Notes: generated by a model not told the origin, from the sequence alone. 34,300 bases of DNA from Diacronema lutheri (GCA_019448385.1 JAGTXO010000101.1:1-34300); one strand, 5' to 3'. Shown: positions 1 through 11,731, counted from the stretch's first letter. Made by a program: numbers and translations.

Positions 1-429
1 CCCCGTTCGTTTGCGCGACCCCGTTCGTTTGCGCGACCCCGTTCGTTTGCGCGACCCCGTTCGTTTGCGCGACCCCGTTCGTTTGCGCGACCCCGTTCGT
101 TTGCGCGACCCCGTTCGTTTGCGCGACCCCGTTCGTTTGCGCGACCCCGTTCGTTTATGCGACCCCGTTCGTTTGCGCGACCCCGTTCGTTTGCGCGACC
201 CCGTTCGTTTGCGCGACCCCGTTCGTTTGCGCGACCCCGTTCGTTTGCGCGACCCCGTTCGTTTGCGCGACCCCGTTCGTTTGCGCGACCCCGTTCGTTT
301 GCGCGACCCCGTTCGTTTGCGCGACCCCGTTCGTTTGCGCGACCCCGTTCGTTTGCGCGACCCCGTTCGTTTGCGCGACCCCGTTCGTTTGCGCGACCCC
401 GTTCGTTTATGCGACCCCGTTCGTTTGCT
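1..429. repeat. 18-bp tandem array (about 24 copies)
   Basis: Head-to-tail copies of an 18-bp unit (CCCCGTTCGTTTGCGCGA), nearly identical, with a G-to-A change (TTTATGCGA) in two copies. The length is a multiple of three, so long open frames (RDPVRL or RPRSFA periodicity) exist on paper, but they arise from the repeat. The array continues to the left edge of the window. It lies upstream of the first SDR exon I can recognise (584), most likely in an intron of that gene. Confidence 0.95.
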
Positions 430-583
430 CCACTCGCGGGCTGCCGACTGCCGCCCCTGTTTGACTCTCCACTCGCGCGACTCCCTTTCCTCGCGTCTCG
501 CCCGCCGCGCGCGCCCGCGCGCGCTCGCTGCGAACCCATGCCCGCTCCCCCCCCCCCCCCCCCGCCGTTCCCCACCCATGCAG

Positions 584-3500
584 GTGCCCTACTCTCGGTG
601 GAAATCCATGGCTGACTTTTCCCTCGCGCGAATGGAGAAGCTGCCCGTGCGCGCGCACGTGCGCTGTGCGTGCGCTCTGGCGCTAGACGGGCGATTTGCC
701 GTGCGGCCGGCTAATTTGGGGGGAACTGGGCGGGAGATGGATCTCCCGCCCATTTCTATTTGTTGTGCACACCCCATCATCCCCCCCCCCCCCCCCTTCC
801 CCCTCTTTCCCCTCTAGATCCCCCTCATAATTCATTCCCCCTCCCTAAACGCAACGACCCACCGACCCACCGGCAGGTGACCGTGTTGTCCATCGGGCTG
901 CTCTACAGTCGGAAGGACCTCGACGTGGGCCAGCGCGGCGCCGTGCTTAACATGGCTGACCTCTCCCTCTTGCCATTAACGCCTGTGATGGGTGAGCGCA
1001 CTCTGCCCCTTTGCAACTGCCTCCCCTTACCAACACACCCCACTCTTCCCTTGGTAACTGCATGCTCAACATGGCTGACCTCTCTCCCTCTTGCCATGAA
1101 CGCCTGTGATGGGTGAGCGCACTCTGCCCCTTTGCAACTGCCTCCCCTTACCAACACATCCCACTCTTCCCTTGGTTACTGCATGCTCAACATGGCTGAC
1201 CTCTCCCTCTTGCCATGAACGCCTGTGATGGGTGAGCGCACTCTGCCCCTTTGCAACTGCCTCCCTTCCCCCCCCCCCCTCCCCTCCTCCCCTGAGCGGG
1301 GCAACCACCCCACTCTTCCCTTGGTAACTGCATGCTCAGCATGGCTGACCTCTCCCTCTTGCCATGAACGCCTGTGATGGAACTGCCTTCCCTTACCAAC
1401 ACACCCCACTCTTCCCTTGGTAACTGCATGCTCAGCATGGCTGACCTCTCCCTCTTGCCATTAACGCCTGTGATGGGTGAGCGCACTCTGCCCCTTTGCA
1501 ACTGCCTCCCCTTACCAACACATCCCACTCTTCCCTTGGTTACTGCATGCTCAACATGGCTGACCTCTCCCTCTTGCCATTAACGCCTGTGATGGGTGAG
1601 CGCACTCAGCCCCTTTGCAACTGCCTCCCTTCCCCCCCCCTCCCCTCCTCCCCTGAGCGGGGCAACCACCCCACTCTTCCCTTGGTAACTGCATGCTCAG
1701 CATGGCTGACCTCTCCCTCTTGCCATGAACGCCTGTGATGGAACTGCCTTCCCTTACCAACACACCCCACTCTTCCCTTGGTTACTGCATGCTCAGCATG
1801 GCTGACCTCTCCCTCTTGCCATGAACGCCTGTGATGGGTGAGCGCACTCTGCCCCTTTGCAACTGCCTCCCCTTACCAACACACCCCACTCTTCCCTTGG
1901 TAACTGCATGCTCAACATGGCTGACCTCTCCCTCTTGCCATTAACGCCTGTGATGGGTGAGCGCACTCTGCCCCTTTGCAACTGCCTCCCTTCCCCCCCC
2001 CCTCCCCTCCTCCCCTGAGCGGGGCAACCACCCCACTCTTCCCTTGGTAACTGCATGCTCAACATGGCTGATCTCTCCCTCTTGCCATTAACGCCTGTGA
2101 TGGCTGAGCGCACTCTGCCCCTTTGCAACTGCCTTCCCTTACCAACACACCCCACTCTTCCCTTGGTAACTGCATGCTCAGCATGGCTGCCCTCTTGCCA
2201 CTCACGTGACACACACAGGACACGTGGCAAGGCGCATGGCACGACGGCTGCTGCAGCGCGCGGCGTTCACAGACGCCTCAAAGCGCCGCGGCTCACACCC
2301 GTTGCCATTTGTTACCCGTGGCCATTTCCCACCCATTAACATTTCCCACCCGTGGCCATTTTGCCCGCAAAGCACCCCCCCCCCCCCCCCCCCCCCCCCC
2401 CGCCCTGCCACCCCTGCGCCCCGCTGACTACCACCCCCCTTCCCCCCCCCTCCGTGCCCCCTACCAATGGCAGGTAACGGCATGGCGCCCTTGCAACCGC
2501 TCGAAGTCGACGACGCCGCGCATCGCCTCGCCTTCCTCGCGCTCACGGAGCCAGCCGCGCGACCAATGCAGCGCCATGCCTTTGGCAACGAGCCCTGGGC
2601 ACGTGGCAGTTGGTCCCGGCTCATTGCGATGAACCAGCGCCACTTCACCCTGCGCGTGTACGCGCGAGAGCACTTTACGCGCGCGCGCAGCTCGTGCCGC
2701 ACGCGCGAACTGCAGGTCAAAGCCCTTCATCCCGACCCCCCCCCCCCCCCCCCCCCCCCCGCCCCTTCTCCCCTTCACCCCTTCACATCGGTTGGCGCTT
2801 GCTCGCGGCTGACACGCGCGCCTGTGCCCCCTACGCTGAGACGCGTGCACCCGCGTTGGCGCTTGCTGCCCCCGCTTTCTCCCCCGTGGCGCCCTGTCTT
2901 CTCCCCCGCTGCGCCCTTCCTTCTCCCCCGCTGCGCCCTGCCTTCTCCCCCGCTCCCGCTGCGCCGCTCGCACGCCCCGCGTCGCCGCCGTGCTCGCGCT
3001 TGCACGCGCCCATGCCATCCACACGCGGCCGCGTCGCCATGCCTGCATGCGGCCTGCGTGTGCTGCGGCAGTTACGATGCCGTTGGTCCCGAAACGCTTT
3101 CGATGCTCGAGCTTATGCGCTCGTTCGCGCGGCTGAATGGGCGCGAGCTGCGGCCTGTGCTCGTGGACTATCGAAACTTGGAGCGCGTGCTCAACGTTGC
3201 GAGCCTCGGCAATTTGAACCGCCAATTCGTCTCGCTGCTGCGGTGCGTGGGCGGGTGACGAGGGGAGGGGAGGAGGGGGGGGGGGGGGATGGGCTTTGAA
3301 CCGCGGAGGGGAGGGAGGGGAGGGGGGGGAGGGAGGGGAGGAGGGGGGGGGGGGGATGGGCTTAAACCGCCAGTTCGTCTCGCTCCGCTCGCGCTCCAGT
3401 CGCCAAGCGCCGCTTTCCTTCTCTTTTAAAAAAAGGGAGGGAAAGCGGCCTTTGGCGCCACACGCCAGGCCTGACCAGCGGCGGGTGCGCGCGCCGTGCC

Positions 3501-4478
3501 GCGGCGGGTGCGCGCGCAGTTCGGAGCAGGACGCCGAGCAGCCGATCGTGGGCAACCCGTCCGTCTTCGAGAAGCTTCTCGGGCCGGACGCGCGGCTCGT
3601 GCGCCTCGACGATTTGCCGGTGCGCGCGCTTTGCGAGTCCGCTCTGCGACCAACCGCCGCCCCGCCGCCTTTTAAAAAAAAAGGCGGAGCGCGTGCGTGG
3701 TCTGGGGGCGGGGCCGGTCCGCTGGGGGCGGACCAGCCCTGCCTTCGACAGCTCTTCGCGCCCTTTCCACGCGGGCTGGTGGTAGGACTGGGAGTGCGTG
3801 CTGTGGCGGGTGGCGGGAGCGCAGGCGCTGCCCCTGCGCTGCGCGGCCGTCCCCCTCCAATTCCCCCCTCCCCTTTCCCCCTTTCTCCTTTCCCCCTTTC
3901 CCCTTTCCGCGTGAGATGTGGCGCGATTCTTGTTCCTGGGCGCTGCCCCTGCGCTGCGCGGGCCGTCCCCCTCCAATTCCCCCCTCCCCTTTCCCCCTTT
4001 CTCCTTTCCCCCTTTCCCCTTTCCGCGTGAGATGTGGCGCGATTCTTGTTCCTGGGCGCTGCCCCTGCGCTGCGCGGGCCGTCCCCCTCCAATTCCCCCC
4101 TCCCCTTTCCCCCTTTCTCCTTTCCCCCTTTCCCCTTTCCGCGTGAGATGTGGCGCGATTCTTGTTCCTGGGCGCTGCCCCTGCGCTGCGCGGCCGTCCC
4201 CCTCCAATTCCCCCCTCCCCTTTCCCCCTTTCTCCTTTCCCCCTTTCCCCTTTCCGCGTGAGATGTGGCGCGATTCTTGTTCCTGGGCGCTGCCCCTGCG
4301 CTGCGCGGCCATGCGGGCGTTGCGGGCAACGCCTTGTGTGCGTGCCTCGTGACGCCAGCCCCCCCCCCCCCCCCCCCCCCCCCTGTCCACGCTCGTACAC
4401 CCTCCGTATTGCTTCCCTTGCCCTTTCCCCCTTGCCCCGTTGCGGGCAACGCCTTGTGTGCGTGCCTCGTGACGCCAG

Positions 4479-4517
<39 letters not shown>

Positions 4518-4675
4518 TGTCCACGCTCGTACACCATCCGTATTGCTTCCCTTGCCCCCATCCCTTTCCCTGCCTCCTCCGTCTCACTGCCCATTCCCCC
4601 CCCCATTCCCCCCCCTCCCTCCCGCCTTCCCTTCTCCCTCTCCCTTCCCCTCGTGCTTTGCCCTTCGTCTCCTCC

Positions 4676-4706
<31 letters not shown>

Positions 4707-5382
4707 GCCCCCTCCCTCCCTGCCGCCTGCCGCCCGCCAGGTGCGAACGGGCAGCCGGCGACGCCATTTCCCATACGCGAACACGCTCCGCTGGGCTCTT
4801 TCAAATTACGGCGTCATCGAGCCCGGCCTCGCGCTCGGCGTCGAGGTGGTCACGGCGTACTTGTTCGGCAAGCAGGTCGGTGCCCCACTCTGTCTCGCGC
4901 CGAGCGAGATTCGCGCGGGCGTGCGTCGCGAACGATGGCGGCGGGCCGCGCTCGCGCTCGCGGCGGGCGGCGCGGCGGCGGCGCTGCTCTACGGCGCGTT
5001 CGGCTCGCGGCTGCCGCCGTGGCTGGGCGGCGCGGCGGCGCGGCGCATGCATGCGCAGGGCACGGACGATGGCGGGCGTTGGCCGCGGCGTGCGCCAGCG
5101 GACGGGCCGGAGCCCTTGCAGGCCGTGGCTGGCGCCGTGGCGCTGCGGCGGCGGCCGAGTGTGCGCCTGCTTGGGCGCGGCACGGCGTCGAGCGTGCCGC
5201 CTGCGCACGATGGCGGCGGGGTGAAACCGCCACGTGGGCCGGGGGCCGAGTCCGCCGATGGCGGGGGAACGGGCGAGGAGGGGGAGCGGGATGGGCATGG
5301 TCGGGTTGCGCGCCATCGTGGTGGCGGCGCTGGGACAGCGCCGCCGCCGCCGCCGTCGGCAGCTGAGCCCGCGTCGAGATGA
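584..5382 (+). CDS. Atypical short-chain dehydrogenase/reductase (NAD(P)-binding epimerase/NDUFA9-like), 3' part, six exons
   Basis: Exons by frame and splice sites: 584-646, 877-991, 2474-2657, 3072-3242, 3520-3619, 4741-5382 (stop TGA 5380-5382); together 424 residues in one open frame. Exon 1 opens with VPYSRWK, matching the YxxxK catalytic pair of SDRs. Exon 2 gives VTVLSIGLLYSRKD, like the strand after the active-site helix (V-R-P-G-x-x-Y-G). Exons 2-3 join as PVMGNGMAPLQPLEVDD, matching the family's G-x-x-x-x-Q-P-V-x-V-D-D. Exons 3-4 join as RVYDAVGPETLS (typical Y-D-x-G-G-P-E). Exons 4-5 join as FVSLLRSEQD. The last exon has a hydrophobic Ala/Leu helix (about 4945-5035) and a disordered tail. 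The glycine-rich nucleotide-binding motif must lie in exons left of the window, so substrate and organelle cannot be read. Least certain: the exon 3 donor (GT^GTACGC at 2658, chosen because it alone matches the next exon's phase) and the exon 5 donor. Confidence 0.66.
943..2203 (+). repeat. About 120-bp tandem array derived from an exon end and its splice donor
   Basis: About ten imperfect copies of a ~120-bp unit fill the SDR intron after exon 2. Each unit starts with the last ~40 bp of the exon (CATGGCTGACCTCTCCC through GCCTGTGATGG), then the donor region GGTGAGCGCACTCTGCC and intron sequence. A variant unit carries a C-rich stretch ending CCTGAGCGGGGCAACC. The donor GTGAGC is intact in copies near 992, 1114, 1234, 1478, 1598, 1840 and 1960; other copies have lost it (GATGGAACTG) or mutated it. 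Confidence 0.93.
3250..3390 (+). repeat. G-rich tract with partial copies of the preceding exon end
   Basis: This SDR intron holds long G runs broken by two partial copies of the end of the exon ending at 3242: a short CTTTGAACCGC near 3293 and a longer TTAAACCGCCAGTTCGTCTC from 3362, which matches the exon (TTTGAACCGCCAATTCGTCT) with two differences. The copies suggest slippage or tandem duplication out of the exon. Confidence 0.7.
3665..3687. other. Perfect short inverted repeat around an A-run
   Basis: CCGCCTTTT, then five A, then AAAAGGCGG: 9-bp arms with a 5-nt loop, inside the SDR intron after exon 5. A similar TTTTAAAAAAA core occurs near 3425. Role unknown. Confidence 0.6.
3828..4311 (+). 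repeat. About 116-bp tandem array, four copies
   Basis: Four near-identical units (spacing 116, 116 and 115 bp) of a pyrimidine-rich sequence containing CTGCGCTGCGCGG, a C/T-rich middle (CCCCTCCCCTTTCCCCCTTT) and GTGAGATGTGGCGCGATTC. It lies in the SDR intron before the last exon. Each unit contains GTGAGA, a possible cryptic donor. Confidence 0.93.
4318..4560 (+). repeat. 120-bp duplication ending in long C runs
   Basis: Two copies, 120 bp apart, of TTGCGGGCAACGCCTTGTGT through GACGCCAGC followed by long C runs and a CCACGCTCGTACACC segment. Same intron as the 116-bp array. The C runs (22-37 nt) differ in length between copies, as expected for slippage or assembly uncertainty. A third C run (about 4680-4706) lies just before the acceptor at 4740. 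Confidence 0.85.
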
Positions 5383-5441
5383 CAGCTTGGAGGCTGCAGA
5401 GGCCGGCACTGCACTCGTTAAAGCAGTCGTCGCCGATCGTC

Positions 5442-5510
5442 GGCCTTCGTGTCACTCGTGGGCTCGCGACTCCCAGGGGGCTACGAAAGCCCACGAGTGA
5501 CACGACGGCC
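5442..5510. other. Hairpin: 23-bp arms, 23-nt loop
   Basis: Left arm 5442-5464 and right arm 5488-5510 are inverted repeats over 23 bp with one mismatch; 17 bp (CGTGTCACTCGTGGGCT) are perfect. It lies about 60 bp after the SDR stop and about 375 bp before the APC5 start. It could act in 3'-end formation, be a remnant of a small inverted-repeat element, or be neutral. Confidence 0.85.
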
Positions 5511-5533
5511 AGGAGGCCTCGTTGGCTCGCCGC

Positions 5534-5779
5534 GTTCCCACAGCCACGGGCGTGTCTGGAGCACCGGCGTCTGTCACGCACATGCAGTCACCAAGTTCCG
5601 CAGCCAGCGCGCACTAGGGTCATATTCCGCGCGACCACTAACATGTTCCCACAGCCACGGGCGTGTCTGGAGCACCGGCGTCTGTCACGCACATGCAGTC
5701 ACCATGTTCCGCAGCCAGCGCGCACTAGGGTGATATTCCGCGCGTCCACTACCATGTTCCCACAGCCACGGTCGGAACA
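5534..5779 (+). repeat. About 110-bp tandem repeat, 2.2 copies, upstream of APC5
   Basis: Units start with GTTCCCACAGCCACGGGCGT at 5534, 5645 and (partial) 5755. Each full unit contains GTCTGTCACGCACATGCAG and TATTCCGCGCG. It fills most of the gap between the SDR stop and the APC5 start, so it probably overlaps the APC5 promoter or 5' UTR. No TATA box was seen here. Confidence 0.85.
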
Positions 5780-5885
5780 TGTTCGCGCGGCTGTCGGAAC
5801 ACGGTACTGATGCACCACGGTCGCTTTCATCCCTGTGACCTTTGTCCAATCCAAAGGCCCCGCGCGCGACCACGCGAAGAATTCC

Positions 5886-7157
5886 ATGGCGTCTTTGGCC
5901 GTTGGTTCGTCGCTGCGGCAAGTCGGGCAGCTGACGCCGCACGGGCTGTCGCTCGCATTCCTCGTGCGCGCCTTCCAGTCGGCGGTGCTCAGCTTCCCCG
6001 TCGATGCGTCCGGAGCGCCGGTTATCGACTTGTCGCCGCCCGCCACCGCACGCGGCGGCCTCGCCGGCGTGCTCGCATCCGGCGCGCGCGTCGCGCCGAG
6101 CGCGCCGCGCGACAGCGGCGACGGTGGCGGCGCGGTGGAGCGAGCCGAGGCGCTCTTCGAGCTCTCGCTGGAGGGCCGGCGCGCGCTCGGCGCGCTGCTC
6201 GCGCGCCTGTGCGCGCCGCCGCCCACCGCCGGCGCGGCCGACGCGCTCGGCGGCGGGGCGAGCGACGAGTGGGGCGACGAGAGCGTGCTCGCGCTGGCAG
6301 AGGCGCTGCGCGAGCCTTCGCTCGTCGCGCTGCTCGACCAGCTCGACGCGGCGCTCCCGCGCGAGCTGCTCCGCCCGCTCGTCCAGCCGCGGCCGGTGGG
6401 CGGAGGTGGCGGCGGCGGTTGGGCGGCCGCCGCGCCGTCGGCGCGCTGGGGCGGCGCGACGCGCACTGGCCCCGCGCGCGCGCTGCCCGAGGGATGCGTG
6501 GTGCGCGCGCACCTCCTCGCGCGTCTGAGCAAGGTGCGCAGCCCGGACGACGTGCTCGACGCCGTGCACGGTGCCGCTGAGCTCCTCCGCCGTCCGGGCG
6601 AGCGGACGCGCGCGCGCGCGCCGCCGTCGCCGCCGGCGGCGGCGGCGGCGCGCGGCGCGCGCGCGGGCGCGGCGTCGCGCGGCGCGCCGCTCGCGGGCTG
6701 GGAGGCGGCCCCGCACGCGCTCACCGACGCCGAGCGCGCGTGCGCGCAGCTCGCGCCCGCGTCAGCGCTTGGCCTCACCGTCCGTCGGCTCGCGCTCAGC
6801 GCGGCGACGTGCCCGTTTTTTAAAGTCGCGCGCCTGCTCGCGACGGTTGGCGAATACACGCGCGGCGCGCGCGCCGCGTTCGCGCCGGGCGCGCGCGCGC
6901 GCGCCGCGCGCGGCGGCCTCGCCCAACTCGCGCCGTGGCAGGCGGACAACTCCGAGGCCGCCGGCGGCGGCGCGCGCGCCGCCGCCGGCGGTGGTGGCGG
7001 CGTGGGCGGCGACGGCGGCGGGGGCGCGAGTCCGGACGGCGGCGGGGGCGCGAGTCCGGACGGCGGCGGGGGCGCGAGTCCGGACGAGCTGGCTGACGCG
7101 GCGCTCGGCCGGACGCCGCGCAAGCGCGCGCGCGCCGCGCCGCTGCGCGCGTCGACG

Positions 7158-7194
<37 letters not shown>

Positions 7195-10100
7195 GAGGCG
7201 GCGGTGGCGGCGGCGGCGGCGACGACGACGCGCGCGCGGAGGCCGCGCAGGCCGCGGCCGCGCACGCCGTCGCTGGCGACGACGGCGCCGCCGTGTGCGC
7301 CGCGGCGGCCTGCGCCGCGGCGGCCGGCGCGTCCGCGCCGCCCGGGCGCGAGGCGCAGGCCGCGGCGTTCCTCGGGTTGGGCGTCTTTGCCCTCCAGCGG
7401 GGCGACAGCTGCGCGGCGGCGGCTCTCGGCTCCTTCCTCGCCGCAGTGGGCGCGCTCCCAAACCACACGCTCCCAAACCACACGCTCCCAAACCACACGC
7501 TCCCAAACCACACGCTCCCAAACCACACGCTCCCAAACCACACGCTCCCAAACCACACGCTCCCAAACCACACGCTCCCAAACCACACGCTCCCAAACCA
7601 CACGCTCCCAAACCACACGCTCCCAAACCACACGCTCCCAAACCACACGCTCCCAAACCACACGCTCCCAAACCACACGCTCCCAAACCACACGCTCCCA
7701 AACCACACGCTCCCAAACCACACGCTCCCAAACCACACGCTCCCAAACCACACGCTCCCAAACCACACGCTCCCAAACCACACGCTCCCAAACCACACGC
7801 TCCCAAACCACACGCCGCGCGCGCCGCCCGCGCTGTCGCCTTCCGCCGCCGCCGCCGGCGTCGACGCCGCCGTCGGCGCGCGCGCGCGCGGGCGCGCCGT
7901 CGCCGCCGGCGGCGGCGACGGCGCCGGCGCGCGGCGCGCGCGCGGCGCGCCGCCCGCCGGCGGCGCGGCCGTGTCGATGGACGTGTCGCCTGCACGCTCG
8001 CCGCCATCGCCGCCACGGCCGCGTTCGCCCTCGCCCTCGCCGCTTGGCGCGGCCGGTGACGGTGACGGTGACGGTGACGGTGACGGTGACGGTGGTGACG
8101 GTGGTGACGGTGACGATGACGGTGACGGTGACGGTGACGGCGGGAACGACGCGCTCGCTCTCACGCCAACGGCGAGCGGCGCGCGGCGCGGGCGGCTGCT
8201 GCGCTCGGCGGACGCGGGCGGCGCGCTCTTCGCGGCGCACACGCTGTGCGTGCACCATGCTGACTTTGAAAGTGCGCTCGAGGCGTTGCACGCCTTCTCC
8301 GACCACACGGCGTTGCGCGGCTCGCAGGTGCGGCGACGTGGCGTGCGCGGCCGCGCCGGGGGAGGGTTTTTTTGGGGGGGGGGGAGGGAGGGGGGGGGGG
8401 GGGGATGGTGGCTGCGCGTGGCGGCGCGGAGAGTGTGCGGGCACAGCGGCGGCCTGCCCCTGCTGTGCCCTGCCCCTGCCCTGCCCTGCCCCTGCTGTGA
8501 CCTGCCCCTGCTGTGCCCTGCCCCTGCTGTGACCTGCCCCTGCTGTGCCCTGCCCCTGCTGTGACCTGCCCCTGCTGTGCCCTGCCCCTGCTGTGCCCTG
8601 CCCCTGCAGTGCCCTGCCCCTGCTGTGACCTGCCCCTGCTGTGCCCTGCCCCTGCTGTGACCTGCCCCTGCTGTGCCCTGCCCCTGCTGTGCCCTGCCCC
8701 TGCTGTGCCCTGCCCCTGCTGTGCCCTACCCCTGCTGTGACCTGCCCCTGCTGTGACCTGCCCCTGCTGTGCCCTGCCCCTGCAGTGGCCTGCCCCTGCT
8801 GTGCCCTGCCCCTGCTGTGCCCTGCCCCTGCTGTGACCTGCCCCTGCTGTGACCTGCCCCTGCTGTGCCCTGCCCCTGCTGTGGCCTGCCCCTGCTGTGG
8901 CCCCCGCCTCTCTCCCTTGGGCCCCTGCCCCGCGGTCGCGCTTCGCCTCTCATGCGGCTCCCTGCCCCGCGTGACTGTCTGCGCCTCCCCTCCAGCGCCG
9001 GACACCTAACTCATGCCCCCCCCCCCCCCCCCCCACCCCCGCCTTACTCATGCCCCCCACCCCCCCCCCCCCCCACCCCCGCCTTACTCATGCCCCCCCC
9101 CCCCCCCCCCCACCCTCCCTTCACTGCCCAACGTTGAAAACGTGGTTTAAATACAGGCGGTGTCTTTGCTTGCGCGCGGCGCGGGCGCGCGCAGCGGTGC
9201 GCCACCCGCGCACGCCGCGCCGGGCGCTGCGGGCAGCGCAGCCAACGCCGGCGGTGGCGGCGGCGGCGCGACGGCAGGCGGCGGCGGCGGCGGCGGCGGC
9301 GGCGATGGCGGCGGTGGCGGCGGCGCGCTGCACGCGTGGGCGAATGTGGCGCTCGGTCGGTTACATTTACACTTTGGGCACGGCGAGGAGGGGACGGCGG
9401 CGCTGCTTGAGGCGATCCGCGTCGCGCAGGGCACGGCGGACGTGGAGTGTGCGTGCGCCTGCGTCCACCACGCCCCCGCCCCCGCCCCCGCCCCCACCCC
9501 CACCCCCACCCCCACCCCCACCCCCACCCCCGCCCCCGCCCCCGCCCCCGCCCCCGCCCCCGCCCCCATCCCCATCCCCACCCCCCGCCCCCCACCCCAC
9601 CCCCACCCCCACGCCCCCGCCCACGCCCACCCCGAAACCCCTGCCGCGAATCGAGCGGTGGGTTGCGGCTGCGCCCGCCCACACCCGCCCGACTTCCTGC
9701 CACGATGGCTGCCACGATGGCTGCCACGATGGCTGCCACGATGGCTGCCACGATGGCTGCCACGATGGCTGCCACGATGGCTGCCACGATGGCTGCCACG
9801 ATGGCTGCGGCTGGGGCTGCGCGGGCCGCAGCCGCGGCGTTGCGCCGCGGCTGCGCAGAACCCGCGCGCCCTGCGCTGCCCCGTGCGGGCCCTTCGCTCT
9901 TCGCCCCCTACCCTCCCCCCCAACCTTCCCTCCCTCCCTTCCCCCCCCCCCCCCCTTCCCGCCATCACCCTGCCCACTTTTTCCAAGATCAACCGGGAAA
10001 TAACCCTATTACCCCCCCCCTACCCCCCCCCCCCCCTCCCCCCCTCCGCAGGCATGGCGCACGCGCTGCTTCTGCTCGTCGCCGCGTCGCTCAGCGGCGC

Positions 10101-11695
10101 CGCCATCGCCGCGCCCGCGCCCGCCAACGCCAACGCCCGTGGACTCGGCGCGGGCGCAGGCGGTGGCGGTGGTCGTGGTGGCGCGGGCGGCGGCGGTGGC
10201 GGCGCGGACGCGTGGGAGCGATCGTGCGGCCTCGCGCCGTTTGCGCCGGCGCCGCTGCTGCCGCCGCTCGGCGCGGACGGCGGTGACGGCGGCGGTGACT
10301 ATGCACGCGGTTACGCCGGCGGGTACGCCGGCGGTTACGCCGGCGGTTACACCGGCGGTTACGCCGGCGGGTTTGGCGACGTGCGGCTGCCGGCGGCGTC
10401 GGAGGCGGCGGCGGCGGCGGCGCTGCGTCGACCATCGCTCGCTGACGCGCAGCTGCTCGACCTCTGCCTCCGCCGCGCGCGCCAGCACGGCCTTGACGAG
10501 ACGGTGCTTTCCGCTGCACTCCTCCGAGCGCTGCATGTCGGTGGTCTGCTCATGGCGCCACCCGCCCCGCCTCTGCCCGGCCAGCGCGCGCACAACGCGG
10601 GTGGCAGCGGCGGCGGTGGCGGCGGCGGCGAAGGCGGCACGATGGCGGGCTGGAGCGGCGGCGCGGGCGTGGGCGGCGCGGGAGGCGCCGCCGCCGTCGC
10701 CGCGCTGCGCGCGCCCGCGTCGGCGCCGCCGCTCGCCACCGCCGCCGCGCTCGCGGCCGCCGGCGTGGCAGCGGCTCCGTCCGCGCGCCTCGTGCGCGCG
10801 GCGGCGGCGGCCGCGGCGGGCGACGGCGGCGGCGCGGCGCTGCTCGCCGCGGTGCACGTGGGCTCAGGCGCGCGCCCGCCCGCCGCCGTCCACGCCGCGC
10901 CGATTTGGCCGCCGCTCGGCGTCGAGCTTGGCGCGGCGCGGACGCCGGCGCCGCTGGCGTTGGCGTTGGCGTCCGTGGCGGCGGTGGCGGCGGCGGTGGC
11001 GGCGGTGGCGGCGGCGCGCGACGAGCCGCGGCTCACGCCGCCTCCGCCCGCGACGGAGGCCGTCGCCGCCGCGCGAATGCTCGCGGACTGGGCGGGGGCC
11101 ACCGCCGGGCCCACCGCCGCCCTTGCGCAGCTCGCCGCGGTGGCGCCCGTCGCGCGCGGAGGCGCGCCCGCGCTCGCGCTCGCGCGCGCGCTCGCTGCGG
11201 TGAGTTCTGCGCCGCGGCGTGTCGTGCCTGCTGCCAGTGCTCGCCCATACCCCCTCCTTGGCGTCCTTGTCAACCCCCCTCCCCCCCCCCCCCTTCTCAG
11301 TTTTTAGGCGGGCAGCGCCCGCGCTGCCCGCTGCCCGCTGCCCGCTGCCCGCTGCCCGCTGCCCGCTGCCCGCTGCCCGCTGCCCGCTGCCCGCTGCCCG
11401 CTGCCCGCTGCCCGCTGCCCGCTGCCCGCTGCCCGCTGCCCGCTGCCCGCTGCCCGCTGCCCGCTGCCGCTGCTGCGGCCCGCGCGCGCGCGCGCGGCGG
11501 CCTCGCCGCCAACTGCGCGTGGCCGGCCTCGCCGCCAACTGCGCCTTGCCTTTGCCCCGCCGCTCCTACTGCCTGCCCGCCCGCCTTCCCGGACACAGCA
11601 CGGCCTCGCAGCTTGTCTGACTCCACAACGTCTTGCTTCTGGCCCCGCAATCTCTTCTCCCCGCTCCCCGCACCCCACTTTAACCGATCCACCCG

Positions 11696-11731
<36 letters not shown>

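Noticed and set aside
2658-2720. Extension of SDR exon 3 to the CTGCAG^GTCAAA donor at 2721
   Set aside because: That donor is phase 0, but the next exon (YDAVGPE) needs phase 2; GT^GTACGC at 2658 fits and gives RVYDAVGPE.
7454-7814. LPNHT repeats as N-glycosylation sites of a secreted protein
   Set aside because: The protein is the nuclear/cytosolic APC5 with no signal peptide, so the NHT sequons would not meet the glycosylation machinery.
5699-9005. Very long minus-strand open frames with VWFGS or WERVV repeats
   Set aside because: They are mirror frames of the APC5 exon and its 15-bp repeats; the plus strand has family motifs and consistent splice phases.
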